Assembly (NCBI RefSeq): GCF_947499945.1
Contig: NZ_CANMQD010000002.1
Span: 124,001 to 188,000 of the forward strand
Reading direction: 5' to 3'
Length of the DNA: 64,000 bases
DNA from: an uncultured Sulfitobacter sp.
GTDB lineage: Bacteria; Pseudomonadota; Alphaproteobacteria; Rhodobacterales; Rhodobacteraceae
Below, piece after piece: positions 17,001 to 26,353 of this stretch. Every line of letters starts with the position of its first letter. Within the stretch, counting starts at the first letter, position 1. A program made the position numbers and the translations under genes. The notes under the pieces are model-generated. The model saw only the letters and a program-made list of their open reading frames with translations, made no database searches and was not told the DNA's origin.

Positions 17001-18392
17001 ATGGCAGATAAGACTTCGAACAAAATGTGGGGCGGCCGTTTCGCCGCTGGTCCTGACGCGATCATGGAAGCAATTAACGCTTCGATCAGTTTTGACAAGC
17101 GGATGGCGGCGCAGGATATTGCCGGGTCTCGGGCCCATGCGGCCATGCTCGGCGCACAGGGTGTCATTGAGACTAGCGATGCCGAGACCATTCGGGAAGG
17201 CCTGCTCACGGTCTTGTCAGAAATCGAGGGTGGAACGTTTGAATTTTCTACCGCTCTTGAGGACATTCATATGAATGTGGAGGCACGCCTCAAGGAAGTC
17301 ATCGGCGAGCCTGCGGGGCGTTTGCACACAGGCCGTTCGCGCAATGATCAGGTAGCGACCGATTTCAAACTCTGGGTGCGTGATCAGTTTGATGCCGCCG
17401 AGGGGGCGCTGCTTGCGCTCATTGATGCATTGCTGGCTCAGGCCGAAGCGGGGGCGGATTGGGTGATGCCAGGATTTACGCATCTGCAAACCGCACAGCC
17501 CGTCACGTGGGGCCATCATATGATGGCTTATGTCGAGATGTTTGGACGTGACCTGAGCCGCATGCGCGATGCGCGTGCGCGGATGAACGAGTCGCCGCTA
17601 GGTGCCGCCGCTTTGGCGGGAACCTCCTTCCCGATTGACCGCGATATGACGGCGCAAGCGCTGGGCTTTGACCGTCCTTCTGCCAACAGCCTTGATGCGG
17701 TGAGTGACCGTGACTTTGCGCTGGAATTCTTGGGCGCGGCCAGTATTTGCGCCATGCACCTGAGCCGATTTGCCGAGGAGCTGGTGATCTGGTCCTCTGC
17801 TCAGTTCCGTTTTGTGACTCTGTCGGATCGCTTCTCGACAGGCTCAAGCATTATGCCGCAGAAAAAGAACCCTGACGCAGCCGAGCTTATACGCGCCAAA
17901 ATTGGCCGCATTTTTGGGGCGAATGTTGCTTTGATGATGGTGATGAAGGGTCTGCCGCTGGCTTATTCCAAGGACATGCAAGAAGACAAAGAGCAGGTAT
18001 TTGACGCTGCCGACAACCTCATGCTGGCCCTGGCCGCGATGGAGGGGATGGTGCGCGATATGAATGCCAACCGCTCACAGCTTGCAGCGGCGGCTGGCAG
18101 CGGTTTTTCAACTGCGACCGATCTGGCTGACTGGCTGGTGCGTGTTCTGGGCCTGCCGTTCCGCGATGCCCACCACATCACAGGCGCATTGGTAGCGATG
18201 GCCGAAGCACAGGGCTGTGATCTGCCTGATCTGACCCTTGAACAGATGCAATCGGTTCATGCGAGTATCAATGACGGGGTATTCACCGTGTTGGGGGTTG
18301 ATAATTCGGTGAACTCGCGCACTTCATACGGTGGTACTGCGCCCGCACAGGTCCGTATCCAGATCACCCGCTGGAAGGAGCACATGAAATGA
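17001..18392 (+). CDS. argH: Argininosuccinate lyase
   Basis: Last enzyme of arginine synthesis, splitting argininosuccinate into arginine and fumarate. Of 463 aa, the fumarase/aspartase-superfamily signature [11 protein letters not shown] lies at 281-291, His161 is in the catalytic THLQ segment, and HTGRSRNDQ (109-117) is the family's second conserved box. The start at 17001 matches the conserved KMWGGRF beginning; the longer frame from 16851 would overlap the tlpA signal peptide. It is followed with 4-nt overlap by a tiny lipoprotein gene, and then by lysA. Confidence 0.97.
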   Translation: MADKTSNKMWGGRFAAGPDAIMEAINASISFDKRMAAQDIAGSRAHAAMLGAQGVIETSDAETIREGLLTVLSEIEGGTFEFSTALEDIHMNVEARLKEVIGEPAGRLHTGRSRNDQVATDFKLWVRDQFDAAEGALLALIDALLAQAEAGADWVMPGFTHLQTAQPVTWGHHMMAYVEMFGRDLSRMRDARARMNESPLGAAALAGTSFPIDRDMTAQALGFDRPSANSLDAVSDRDFALEFLGAASICAMHLSRFAEELVIWSSAQFRFVTLSDRFSTGSSIMPQKKNPDAAELIRAKIGRIFGANVALMMVMKGLPLAYSKDMQEDKEQVFDAADNLMLALAAMEGMVRDMNANRSQLAAAAGSGFSTATDLADWLVRVLGLPFRDAHHITGALVAMAEAQGCDLPDLTLEQMQSVHASINDGVFTVLGVDNSVNSRTSYGGTAPAQVRIQITRWKEHMK

Positions 18393-18559
18393 AAAAGATG
18401 ATTGTTCTGGCCGCGCTGGCATTGGTCGGCTGTGGTGTTGACGGAGAACCTGTGCAGCCGACGGGCGGTGTCAATGTAACCCTGAACGGGGATGGTGTAG
18501 GTCTTGGTGCAAATCTGGGGCTCAAGAAGGGTCCTGTTCGGGTCGGCCTTGGCCTGTGA
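18389..18559 (+). CDS. Tiny lipoprotein (56 aa) coupled to argH
   Basis: The ATG at 18389 overlaps the argH stop (ATGA). The 56-residue product has a lysine-rich start, a hydrophobic core and a lipobox LVGC with lipidated Cys15, leaving a 42-residue Gly/Val-rich tail ([17 protein letters not shown]). In alphaproteobacteria small lipoproteins of this kind next to arg/lys genes have been annotated as LptM/YifL-like outer-membrane-assembly factors; that link is by position and size only. It is too short for many gene callers. Confidence 0.65.
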   Translation: MKKMIVLAALALVGCGVDGEPVQPTGGVNVTLNGDGVGLGANLGLKKGPVRVGLGL

Positions 18560-18717
18560 AAGCTTTAGCTGCGATATCGATTCTGGCGCTTGTCGCCTGC
18601 ACACAGCCATCCGCACGTGCGCCTTCTGAGACGTCACCGCGGCAAATACCAAGCAATATTACTCCCGGCGTTCACGTGTCAGGTCATGTCAATGTCGGTG
18701 TAGTTCGGAGTTTTTGA
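18556..18717 (+). CDS. Second tiny lipoprotein (53 aa)
   Basis: A GTG at 18556 overlaps the previous stop (GTGA), giving translational coupling. The 53-residue product has a short signal and lipobox LVAC (Cys15), then a Pro/Ser-rich tail ending GVHVSGHVNVGVVRSF, which shares the alternating Val/Gly character of the upstream lipoprotein. The stop overlaps the next ATG as TGATG. Function unknown; the unbroken chain of overlaps from argH argues that it is translated. Confidence 0.55.
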   Translation: MKALAAISILALVACTQPSARAPSETSPRQIPSNITPGVHVSGHVNVGVVRSF

Positions 18718-19034
18718 TGTCTGTTTTACGATTTATGTATCTGGCATTGGCGATTTGGGGTGCGATTCATCCGATGTATTACTTTGTCCAATGGTTTCAG
18801 GAAAACGGTTGGGATATTATGGCGATGGTGGATGCGTGGCATGTGAACGCGGCCACCAGCGGTCTTGTTTGGGATCTTACGATCGCCGCTGTGGCCCTGA
18901 CCATCTGGATTGTCGCCGAAGTCGCGACACGCCGCAATTGGGGCGCGTTGATCGCAATTCCTGCGACGTTTTGTATTGGGGTAAGCTGTGGTTTGCCGCT
19001 CTATCTATTTCTACGCTCCGCACCAGTTCGGTAG
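18717..19034 (+). CDS. DUF2834 membrane protein
   Basis: A 105-aa integral membrane protein with three hydrophobic segments (about 5-25, 50-70, 78-99). The WDLTIAAVALTIWIVAE and GVSCGLPLYLFLR segments are characteristic of DUF2834. The ATG at 18717 overlaps the previous stop; a TTG one codon upstream is less likely. The biochemical role of DUF2834 is unknown. It lies between two lipoproteins and lysA in one run. Confidence 0.75.
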   Translation: MSVLRFMYLALAIWGAIHPMYYFVQWFQENGWDIMAMVDAWHVNAATSGLVWDLTIAAVALTIWIVAEVATRRNWGALIAIPATFCIGVSCGLPLYLFLRSAPVR

Positions 19035-19067
19035 GGGTGGATTCGAGTTTAAAAGGCCAAATGAAAT

Positions 19068-20351
19068 ATGGATCATTTCCTCTATCGTGACGGCGCACTC
19101 TTTGCCGAAGATGTGCCCGTTGCAGAGATTGCGGCGGCTGTTGGCACGCCCTTCTATGTCTATTCCACAGCGACGTTGCTGCGCCATTTTCGTGCGTTTG
19201 ACGAGGCGCTGGAGGGGATGGACCATCTGGTCTGCTATGCGATGAAAGCAAATTCCAATCAGGCAGTCTTACGTACTTTGGCGCAGGCTGGTGCTGGGAT
19301 GGATGTAGTGAGCGAGGGTGAATATTTGCGGGCACGCGCCGCAGGAGTGTCCGGAGACAAGATTGTGTTTTCTGGCGTGGGCAAAACTGCGCGTGAAATT
19401 CGGGTCGCACTTGAGGGCGGTATCCGCCAGTTCAACGTCGAGAGCGAGCCGGAGATGGAAGTGCTTAACGCTGTGGCGCTCGAGTTGGGCAAAGTTGCGC
19501 CGATCACAGTGCGCGTGAATCCCGACGTCGATGCAAAGACCCACGCCAAGATCGCGACAGGCAAGTCCGAGAACAAGTTCGGCATTCCAATTTCGCGTGC
19601 ACGTGAAGTCTATGCCATGGCCGCCGCCATGCCGGGGTTAAGCGTGATCGGGATTGATGTGCATATCGGTTCGCAATTGACGGACCTTACGCCGTTCGAG
19701 CAGGCCTATCTAAAAGTTGCAGAACTGACCGAACAATTGCGTGCCGATGGCCATACTATCACCCGCCTTGATCTGGGTGGTGGCCTTGGCATTCCTTACG
19801 AGACCAGCAACGAGGCGCCGCCTTTACCCAGTGACTATGGCGCGATGGTACATCGGACCTTGGGGCATTTGGGCTGTGAGATTGAAATTGAGCCAGGTCG
19901 ATTGATCGCGGGCAATGCGGGTCTGATGGTGAGTAAAGTAATTTATGTCAAATCGGGGGAGGGGCGCGACTTTCTTATCCTTGACGGGGCGATGAATGAT
20001 TTGATCCGCCCTGCGATGTATGAGGCCCATCACGACATTATTCCGGTCATTGAGGCCCCTGCGGGCACGGAAAAGCAGCCCTACGATATCGTTGGTCCAG
20101 TCTGTGAATCCGGCGATACTTTTGCCAAGCAGCGCGACATGGTGCCGCTGGGTGCGGGTGATCTGGTGGCGTTTCGCAGTGCCGGCGCTTATGGTGCTGT
20201 TATGTCCAGCGAATACAATTCGCGTGCGCTAATCCCCGAGGTTTTGGTCCATGGTGATCAATTTGCGGTTATCCGCCCACGTCCGACGTTTGACGAAATG
20301 ATAAATCGCGATACCATACCTGAATGGCTTGAAACGCATCCTGCGAGTTGA
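19068..20351 (+). CDS. lysA: Diaminopimelate decarboxylase
   Basis: PLP enzyme converting meso-diaminopimelate to L-lysine; 427 aa. The PLP lysine is Lys60 in YAMKANSN; HIGSQ (about 200-204), the Gly-rich LDLGGGLGIPY phosphate loop and CESGDTFA near residue 345 are the family landmarks. The gene follows DUF2834 by 33 bp and precedes the TIGR02302 gene by 22 bp, an arrangement frequent in Rhodobacterales. Confidence 0.97.
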   Translation: MDHFLYRDGALFAEDVPVAEIAAAVGTPFYVYSTATLLRHFRAFDEALEGMDHLVCYAMKANSNQAVLRTLAQAGAGMDVVSEGEYLRARAAGVSGDKIVFSGVGKTAREIRVALEGGIRQFNVESEPEMEVLNAVALELGKVAPITVRVNPDVDAKTHAKIATGKSENKFGIPISRAREVYAMAAAMPGLSVIGIDVHIGSQLTDLTPFEQAYLKVAELTEQLRADGHTITRLDLGGGLGIPYETSNEAPPLPSDYGAMVHRTLGHLGCEIEIEPGRLIAGNAGLMVSKVIYVKSGEGRDFLILDGAMNDLIRPAMYEAHHDIIPVIEAPAGTEKQPYDIVGPVCESGDTFAKQRDMVPLGAGDLVAFRSAGAYGAVMSSEYNSRALIPEVLVHGDQFAVIRPRPTFDEMINRDTIPEWLETHPAS

Positions 20352-20373
20352 GAGCCACCTTTGAGAGGTTCCC

Positions 20374-23010
20374 ATGGTTCAATTCACACCTGATGATTTG
20401 AAACAAACGCTTGATGAATTGCGCCGTCCACTATGGCTCACACGTGCTGGTATGCGAGCCGAGGGGCTGGTGCGTAGTCTTTGGCCACTGCTGAGTGTGA
20501 TCCTAATGGCGCTGGCAGCGGCCATGATGGGACTGCATGAAATTCTGACGATTGAAGCGATCTGGGCCTGTGTGGGTTTGACGGCGGCGGGTGCCTTCTG
20601 GGCGTTTGTCTATGCTGTGCGTCATTGGTCGTGGCCCTCAACGGCCGATGCGATGATGCGACTTGATAGCAGTCTTGCAGGGCGGCCTATTACTGCGCTG
20701 TTAGATGAGCAGGCGATTGGCGATTCTGACGAAGCTTCTGCCGCAGTTTGGCGCGCGCACAAGCTGCGCATGGCAGAACGTGCGGCGCAGGCGCGAGCTG
20801 TTCCTGCCGATTTGCGCGTCTCTTCGCGTGATCCGTATGCCTTGCGGTATGTTGCGGTATTGGCTTTCGCTATTGCGGTATTTTTCGGCTCGATCTGGCG
20901 TGTCGGCACCGTAGCCGAGATGGCATCGGGCGGTGCAGGAACACTGGCTGCGGGACCTGTATGGGAAGGTTGGGCAGAGCCGCCGCGCTATACGGGCAAA
21001 CCTACGTTGTACCTGAATGATCAGACCGCAGGGTCACTTGAATTGCCTGTGGGCACAATAGTCACAATGCGTCTGTACGGGGAAGTTGGCGCACTTACCG
21101 TTTCGGAGAGTGTTTCCGGCAATGACGTAGAGATCGATCCTGACGCGCCGCCACAGATGGCGTTTGACTTCAAAGTGACCCAAGATGGTGCGTTAGAAAT
21201 CGACGGTCCAGATGCACGCGCTTGGGATGTCACTGTGCGTGCCGATGAGGCACCAGAGGTGGTCATTCTTGGCCTGCCTGAAGTGTCTGCTATGGGCGAG
21301 ATGCGTCTGCCCTTCGCTGCCAAGGATGACTACGGCGTTGAAGCAGGTGAGGCGCGGATCATGCTTGACCTTGCCTCGGTTGAGCGACGCTACGGTTTGG
21401 AAGCTGAACCTGATATGCGTCCGGAAGTGATTGTACCGTTGCCCATGCCAATTGCAGGGAACCGTACCGCGTTTGAAGAAAACCTGATTGACGATTTCTC
21501 GGAACATCCTTGGGCAAACCTGCCTGTTACTGTTGCAATGACTGCATTGGATGCGGCGGAGCAGCAGGCGCAGACAGCGCCGATGCAGATGACCTTGCCG
21601 GGCCGCCGTTTCTTTGATCCGACTGCGGCCGCCGTGATCGAGATGCGCCGCGATATTTTGTGGAGCCGCTCTAACACAAAACGTACAGCCCAAGTGCTCC
21701 GCGCGGTGAGTTACTTTCCCGAGGAAGCGTTTCGCAAAGAGACGACAGCGCTGCGTCTGCGCAAGATGATCGGGCGGATTGAGACCTATGCACGCTTCGG
21801 CCTAGACGAGGAAAATCAGAGCCAAATCGCAAAAGATCTGTGGGATTTGGCGTTAGAGCTGGAGGTGGGCGACCTTGAGGACGCCCGCGAACGGATGAAA
21901 CGTGCGCAGGAGCGTCTTAATGAGGCGATGAAGAATGGCGCAACAGACGAGGAAATCGCTGAATTGATGCAGGAGTTACGCCGCGCCACCGAGGATTTCA
22001 TGCAGCAGTTGCAGCGTGAGCAGGCAGAGCGTCAGGAGGGCGACCAGCAGCAGAGCCAGCAACAGCAGGGCGAAACCATGCAAATGACGCAGGACGATTT
22101 GCAACGTATGATGGACCGTATCCAAGAGCTGATGGAAGAAGGCCGGATGGCCGAGGCCGAAGAAGCGTTGCGGCAGCTGCAAGAGATGATGGAAAACATG
22201 CAGATGGCCGAAGGTCAGCAGGGTCAGGGCAGCCAGTCGCCCGGTCAACAGGCGATGGAAGGCCTCGCCGAAACATTGCGCGAGCAGCAGGGTCTGAGCG
22301 ATCAAGCATTCCGTGACCTGCAAGAACAGTTCAACCCCAATGCCCAAGCCGGCGAGAGCCAGCAGAACGAGGGCCGAAACGGGGGGCAAGGACGCGGTGA
22401 GAGCCATGAGGGCCAGCAGGGCGAAGGCGAAGGCCAGCAGGAGCAACAGCAAGGGGAGCAAGGCGGCGGAGGTGATCAGCGCGAGGGCGAAGGACAAACG
22501 CGAGGCGAAGGCACCGAGCAAAACCTAGCCGAACGTCAACAGCAGCTGCGCGATGAGTTAAGCCGTCAGGAAGGCCGGATGCCCGGCCAAGGTACACCCG
22601 AAGGCGATGCTGCGCGTGATGCGTTGAACCGTGCGGGTGAGGCAATGGATCAGGCCGAGCAGAATTTGCGCAATGGAGATTTGGCCGAAGCAATCGACAA
22701 CCAGTCCCAAGCTATGGAGGCGCTGCGTGACAGCATGCGATCTTTAGGCGAATCGCTGGCCGAGCAGGAGCAAAACCAACAACCGGGTCAGGGCCAGCAA
22801 GATGGCGACCAACGTGCTGAAAACCGTGACCCGCTGGGCCGCAGCCAAGGTAGCAATGGCGCGGCAGGAAGCGATGAGCAGGCCGATCTGAACGATGACG
22901 CCTACGGACGTGCACGTGAGTTGCTAGATGAAATTCGGCGCCGCTCGGGCGAGACAGCACGGCCTGAGACAGAGCGTGATTATCTCAATCGCTTGCTGGA
23001 TCGCTTCTAG
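20374..23010 (+). CDS. TIGR02302-family low-complexity membrane protein (DUF4175)
   Basis: An 878-aa alphaproteobacterial protein. Two or three membrane helices lie at about 30-85 and 155-175, then a beta-rich region to about 400 with repeated 'evsAmGEmrLPF'-like text, then from about 500 a long helical, Gln/Glu/Gly/Met-rich low-complexity section (for instance about 545-730) that is probably disordered or coiled coil. The C-terminus regains a conserved motif (GRARELLDEIRRRSGE...RDYLNRLLDRF). The family has no established function. It sits immediately after lysA, and its 3' end faces a zinc-ribbon membrane protein. Confidence 0.85.
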   Translation: MVQFTPDDLKQTLDELRRPLWLTRAGMRAEGLVRSLWPLLSVILMALAAAMMGLHEILTIEAIWACVGLTAAGAFWAFVYAVRHWSWPSTADAMMRLDSSLAGRPITALLDEQAIGDSDEASAAVWRAHKLRMAERAAQARAVPADLRVSSRDPYALRYVAVLAFAIAVFFGSIWRVGTVAEMASGGAGTLAAGPVWEGWAEPPRYTGKPTLYLNDQTAGSLELPVGTIVTMRLYGEVGALTVSESVSGNDVEIDPDAPPQMAFDFKVTQDGALEIDGPDARAWDVTVRADEAPEVVILGLPEVSAMGEMRLPFAAKDDYGVEAGEARIMLDLASVERRYGLEAEPDMRPEVIVPLPMPIAGNRTAFEENLIDDFSEHPWANLPVTVAMTALDAAEQQAQTAPMQMTLPGRRFFDPTAAAVIEMRRDILWSRSNTKRTAQVLRAVSYFPEEAFRKETTALRLRKMIGRIETYARFGLDEENQSQIAKDLWDLALELEVGDLEDARERMKRAQERLNEAMKNGATDEEIAELMQELRRATEDFMQQLQREQAERQEGDQQQSQQQQGETMQMTQDDLQRMMDRIQELMEEGRMAEAEEALRQLQEMMENMQMAEGQQGQGSQSPGQQAMEGLAETLREQQGLSDQAFRDLQEQFNPNAQAGESQQNEGRNGGQGRGESHEGQQGEGEGQQEQQQGEQGGGGDQREGEGQTRGEGTEQNLAERQQQLRDELSRQEGRMPGQGTPEGDAARDALNRAGEAMDQAEQNLRNGDLAEAIDNQSQAMEALRDSMRSLGESLAEQEQNQQPGQGQQDGDQRAENRDPLGRSQGSNGAAGSDEQADLNDDAYGRARELLDEIRRRSGETARPETERDYLNRLLDRF

Positions 23011-23022
23011 AAGTAGAAATGG

Positions 23023-23868
23023 TTAACTGCTGCCAGCAGCAGCGGAATCAAGTGATTTCAGGAGGCCCTGAACCTTTGTGTCCAACCAGCTGCGACCTTG
23101 GTTAACCAAGCTGACATAGCTTTGCAGCGGCGCTTCCAGTGCGGGAACAGCGGCGGACAGGCGCGGCGCAGAGACATAGACTATCGCCAAAACGGCAAAG
23201 ATGAGCAGAATGGTGATGAAGCCTGTGCGGAAACCCCTACGGCTGCGGCTGTGGGATGGAGCCTCAAATTCGGGGTCCAGGTCTGCGGCACCAGCACCCG
23301 TACGGGCGGAACCTGAGCGTAGAGTTGAATTGATCTCTTCGATATCGGGCAACAGATCGCGGCGCGAGCCAAGGGCGGCTGCAGTCGTGGCACCCTCGGC
23401 ACCAGGCTTAGCGCCGCCGGCGGCTTGAACTTCAGGGGTCTCGTTGCCACGCAGTCTGGCCATCCGGTCGCGGGCTTCACGCGCACGGCGTTCTGCCTCA
23501 TCCTCATAGCTACTATCTTCAAGGTCCATTCCCAGATCGGGTTGGCTTTCCAACCCTTCGGATTGCGCACTACGCCGGGCTGCCTGCTCCGCCTCGGCCT
23601 CTTGGCGCAGAATATCGGCCACGGCAGGGTCAAGCTGTTTACGTGTCGGCGCTGCGGCCGGAGGGGGTGGCGGTGGCGGGGGTGGCGCTGTTTCTTCGTC
23701 CGGCGCTGGGGTGTCTTTCAGGCCTTCACCGTCGGAAGGAGTATGGTCGGGATGATGCTGGAACCATGTCTGTCCACAATTAGAGCACTGCACATCGCGG
23801 CCCGCAACGGGCATTACGTCATCGGGTACTTCATATTGTGCATCGCAGTTTGGACAGATTAGTCTCAT
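23023..23868 (-). CDS. Zinc-ribbon membrane protein (MJ0042-type N-terminus)
   Basis: A 281-aa protein with an N-terminal zinc ribbon: CPNC at residues 5-8 and CSNC near 28-31. A Pro-rich stretch of nine prolines lies at about 60-80, then a charged Arg/Glu-rich middle, and one membrane helix at about 213-233 (FITILLIFAVLAIVYV). Zinc-ribbon proteins of this layout are common alphaproteobacterial hypotheticals. The start at 23868 begins the ribbon directly; the frame extends to 23907 but adds only unconserved residues. It is divergent from ftsE, next to a TTAA pair spaced by 6 nt. Confidence 0.8.
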   Translation of the reverse strand: MRLICPNCDAQYEVPDDVMPVAGRDVQCSNCGQTWFQHHPDHTPSDGEGLKDTPAPDEETAPPPPPPPPPAAAPTRKQLDPAVADILRQEAEAEQAARRSAQSEGLESQPDLGMDLEDSSYEDEAERRAREARDRMARLRGNETPEVQAAGGAKPGAEGATTAAALGSRRDLLPDIEEINSTLRSGSARTGAGAADLDPEFEAPSHSRSRRGFRTGFITILLIFAVLAIVYVSAPRLSAAVPALEAPLQSYVSLVNQGRSWLDTKVQGLLKSLDSAAAGSS

Positions 23869-24033
23869 GTTACGCCCCGAAATATCGGTCTTTGACCCGA
23901 TTAACATACATTAACGCTACCATAGGGGGTATGTATCGGCGCGAAAAGTGCAATCTGTTACGAATGCCTTGTGGGGATGGATTGAAACCCATGCGATGCT
24001 AAGGCACAACAGGCTAACCGAAGGGGACCTGTC

Positions 24034-24711
24034 GTGATTGACTTGGAAAATGTGGCCTACAGCTATGGCGGCGGGGAACTGTTGTCAGACATCTCGCTGA
24101 AACTCGCACCGGGGTCGTTCCACTTCCTCACGGGGCCGTCAGGCTCTGGTAAAACCACCCTGATGAAGCTGTGTTATGGTGCGCTGTTGCCCACTGCGGG
24201 ACAGGTAAAATTGTTTGACGCGGATGTGCGCGGACTGACCCGCGACGACGTTGCCTTACTGCGCCGACGTGTGGGGGTGGTCCATCAAGACTGCCAGTTT
24301 CTCGACCATTTGCCCGTTTCGGAAAACATCGCCCTTCCTCTGCATGTTTCCGGCCGCAGCGCCGAAGCGGGAGGCGAAGACCTTGACGATTTGATGCATT
24401 GGGTTGGCTTGACCGAGCGCGCGAACGCCTTGCCGCCCGAGTTGTCGGGAGGGGAGCGACAGCGGGCGGCATTGGCCCGCGCCGTAATCATGTCACCCGA
24501 TGTGATCCTTGCGGATGAGCCGACTGGTAACGTGGATTGGGATATGTCCCAGCGTCTGCTGCGTCTGCTGATCGAATTGAACCGCATGGGCAAAACCGTG
24601 CTGGTGGCGACCCATGACCTAAGCCTAATCCGCGCAACAAAGGCGCATGTGCAGGCACGCGTTTTGCGCATTGCAAATCGCCGCATACAACTCGCAGGAG
24701 CGGATTTGTGA
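24034..24711 (+). CDS. ftsE: Cell-division ABC ATPase FtsE
   Basis: Cytoplasmic ATPase that with FtsX couples divisome assembly to peptidoglycan hydrolases. In 225 aa it has Walker A GPSGSGKT (34-41), Q-loop HQDCQF, signature LSGGERQR, Walker B VILADEPTGNVD and switch His in THD. The GTG start at 24034 follows GAAGGGG. It overlaps ftsX by 4 nt (GTGA). Length and partner make the FtsE call firm over other MacB-like ATPases. Confidence 0.95.
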   Translation: MIDLENVAYSYGGGELLSDISLKLAPGSFHFLTGPSGSGKTTLMKLCYGALLPTAGQVKLFDADVRGLTRDDVALLRRRVGVVHQDCQFLDHLPVSENIALPLHVSGRSAEAGGEDLDDLMHWVGLTERANALPPELSGGERQRAALARAVIMSPDVILADEPTGNVDWDMSQRLLRLLIELNRMGKTVLVATHDLSLIRATKAHVQARVLRIANRRIQLAGADL

Positions 24712-25616
24712 AGGGGGTTGTGGCGTTCCTTGAGCGTGCGTTTCACTCGGATTCGCAAGCGGACCGAGTGGTGCCGCCCTCGGGCTTTACAGCTCAACTC
24801 ACTTTGTTTGCAGCGGGTGCAATGGCATTTTTAGCTGTGTTCGCACTGGCGCTTTCGCTTGCTGCGGGACGGCTGGCGGATCAGTGGGGCGAAGAACTTG
24901 CCCGCTCTGCAACCATCCGCATTGCAGCACCTGCCGACCAGCAACAGGCGCAGACGAATGCAGCCCTGCGTATTCTCGAGACAACGCGCGGTGTGGCCCA
25001 AGCGCGCGCACTGACCGATGAAGAGCAGGCCGCATTACTGGCACCGTGGTTCGGGGCGACGCTGGAGTTGGATACACTTCCCGTGCCGCGCCTCATTGAA
25101 GTCATTGAAACAGCTGAAGGTATGGATGCGGCGGGGCTGCGTTTGCGCCTTGCTGCTGAAGTGCCGGGTGCTGTGTTGGACGATCACAGTCGCTGGCGTG
25201 CGCCGCTGGTCAAGGCGGCCTCACGGCTCAAGACGCTGGGCTGGCTTGCGATTATTCTGATTGCATCTGTAACTGCGGCCATGGTGACATTAGCGGCGAA
25301 TGCGGCCCTTGCGGCCAACGCCCAAGTGATTGCTGTCCTACGGTTGGTAGGAGCGATTGATGACTACATCGCCCATGCTTTCATCCGCCGCTTTACCCTG
25401 CGGGCGTTGATTGGCGCGGCGGTGGGAATGGTTCTGGGAATGATCGCGGTGCTGCTCTTGCCCAGCGGTGGCGACGAGACGGCAAGCTTTCTGACAGGAC
25501 TCGGATTTCAGGGCATCCATTGGCTCTACCCGCTGCTGATACCGCCGCTGGCGGCTGGTGTAGCCTTTTTGGCCACACGTTTGGCGGCACGGCGCACGTT
25601 GGAAGGACTAACATGA
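24708..25616 (+). CDS. ftsX: Cell-division ABC permease FtsX
   Basis: A 302-aa FtsX/MacB-fold permease. Four membrane helices are expected: one near 30-52, then three after an extracytoplasmic loop (about 55-160), at roughly 175-200, 220-245 and 265-290. It begins at GTG 24708 overlapping ftsE and ends in an ATGA overlap with plsC. The N-terminus is long and soluble. FtsX transmits the FtsE ATPase cycle to periplasmic partners such as amidase activators. Confidence 0.92.
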   Translation: MKGVVAFLERAFHSDSQADRVVPPSGFTAQLTLFAAGAMAFLAVFALALSLAAGRLADQWGEELARSATIRIAAPADQQQAQTNAALRILETTRGVAQARALTDEEQAALLAPWFGATLELDTLPVPRLIEVIETAEGMDAAGLRLRLAAEVPGAVLDDHSRWRAPLVKAASRLKTLGWLAIILIASVTAAMVTLAANAALAANAQVIAVLRLVGAIDDYIAHAFIRRFTLRALIGAAVGMVLGMIAVLLLPSGGDETASFLTGLGFQGIHWLYPLLIPPLAAGVAFLATRLAARRTLEGLT

Positions 25617-26353
25617 ATATTTTGCAATGGATCCGCTCAATTTTGTTCTCGGTACAGGCAACGATTGTGCTGCCAATTATCGGGTTGACCTATGCACCAT
25701 GGGCAATGGTTTCAAAACGGGGTGCCTACGCGGGCTGTCGCGCTTATGCGCGTTGGGTAATTTGGACGGCTGGCTGGATGATCAACTTACGCTGCGAAGT
25801 GCGCGGCACACCTCCCACGATGGGTGCATTGGTTGCTGCCAAACACCAGTCGTTTCTTGATATTTTGATGATCTACAATGCATTGCCAGCCTCCAAATTC
25901 ATTATGAAAAGCCAACTGAAATATGCGCCCTTTCTGGGGCAATATGTGACCAAGATGGAATTCATTTTTGTTGATCGCGGCAAGCGAGGGGCGGCGATCA
26001 CCAAGATGGTGCAAGAGGTCGAAGCAGGTCGCCGCGAGGCGGGGCAACTCGTCATTTACCCACAAGGGACACGCTCGGCACCGGGGACAAAAATGCCGTA
26101 TAAGGTGGGCACGGCGATCCTTTATGAACAATTGCAGCAGCCCTGTTATCCTGTTGCCACAAACGCAGGCGTGTTTTGGCCTCGCCGCGGCCTGTACCGC
26201 CGTCCTGGTGTGGCAGTTGTCGATTTTTTACCACCCATTGCGCCCGGCTTGCCGCGGGATGAATTTGTAGCTGAGTTGGAACAACGCATCGAGACAGCAT
26301 CGGATGCGCTGCTCGAAGAAACGGGTGTGGCACATCTCTATGGAAAAAATTGA
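25613..26353 (+). CDS. plsC: 1-acyl-sn-glycerol-3-phosphate acyltransferase (PlsC family)
   Basis: A 246-aa membrane-associated acyltransferase making phosphatidate or modifying lysolipids. The HX4D catalytic motif is His78-Asp83 (KHQSFLD); the substrate-binding motif YPQGTR lies near residue 150. An N-terminal hydrophobic segment (10-30) anchors it. The ATG at 25613 overlaps the ftsX stop; a longer frame from 25520 lies inside ftsX and is not used. The last 14 nt overlap the PPOX gene. Confidence 0.88.
   Translation: MNILQWIRSILFSVQATIVLPIIGLTYAPWAMVSKRGAYAGCRAYARWVIWTAGWMINLRCEVRGTPPTMGALVAAKHQSFLDILMIYNALPASKFIMKSQLKYAPFLGQYVTKMEFIFVDRGKRGAAITKMVQEVEAGRREAGQLVIYPQGTRSAPGTKMPYKVGTAILYEQLQQPCYPVATNAGVFWPRRGLYRRPGVAVVDFLPPIAPGLPRDEFVAELEQRIETASDALLEETGVAHLYGKN

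Noticed and set aside
23889-23904. TTAA pair between the zinc-ribbon gene and ftsE as a CtrA box
   Set aside because: The spacing is 6 nt instead of 7 and there is no TTAACCAT half-site, so the match is not good enough.
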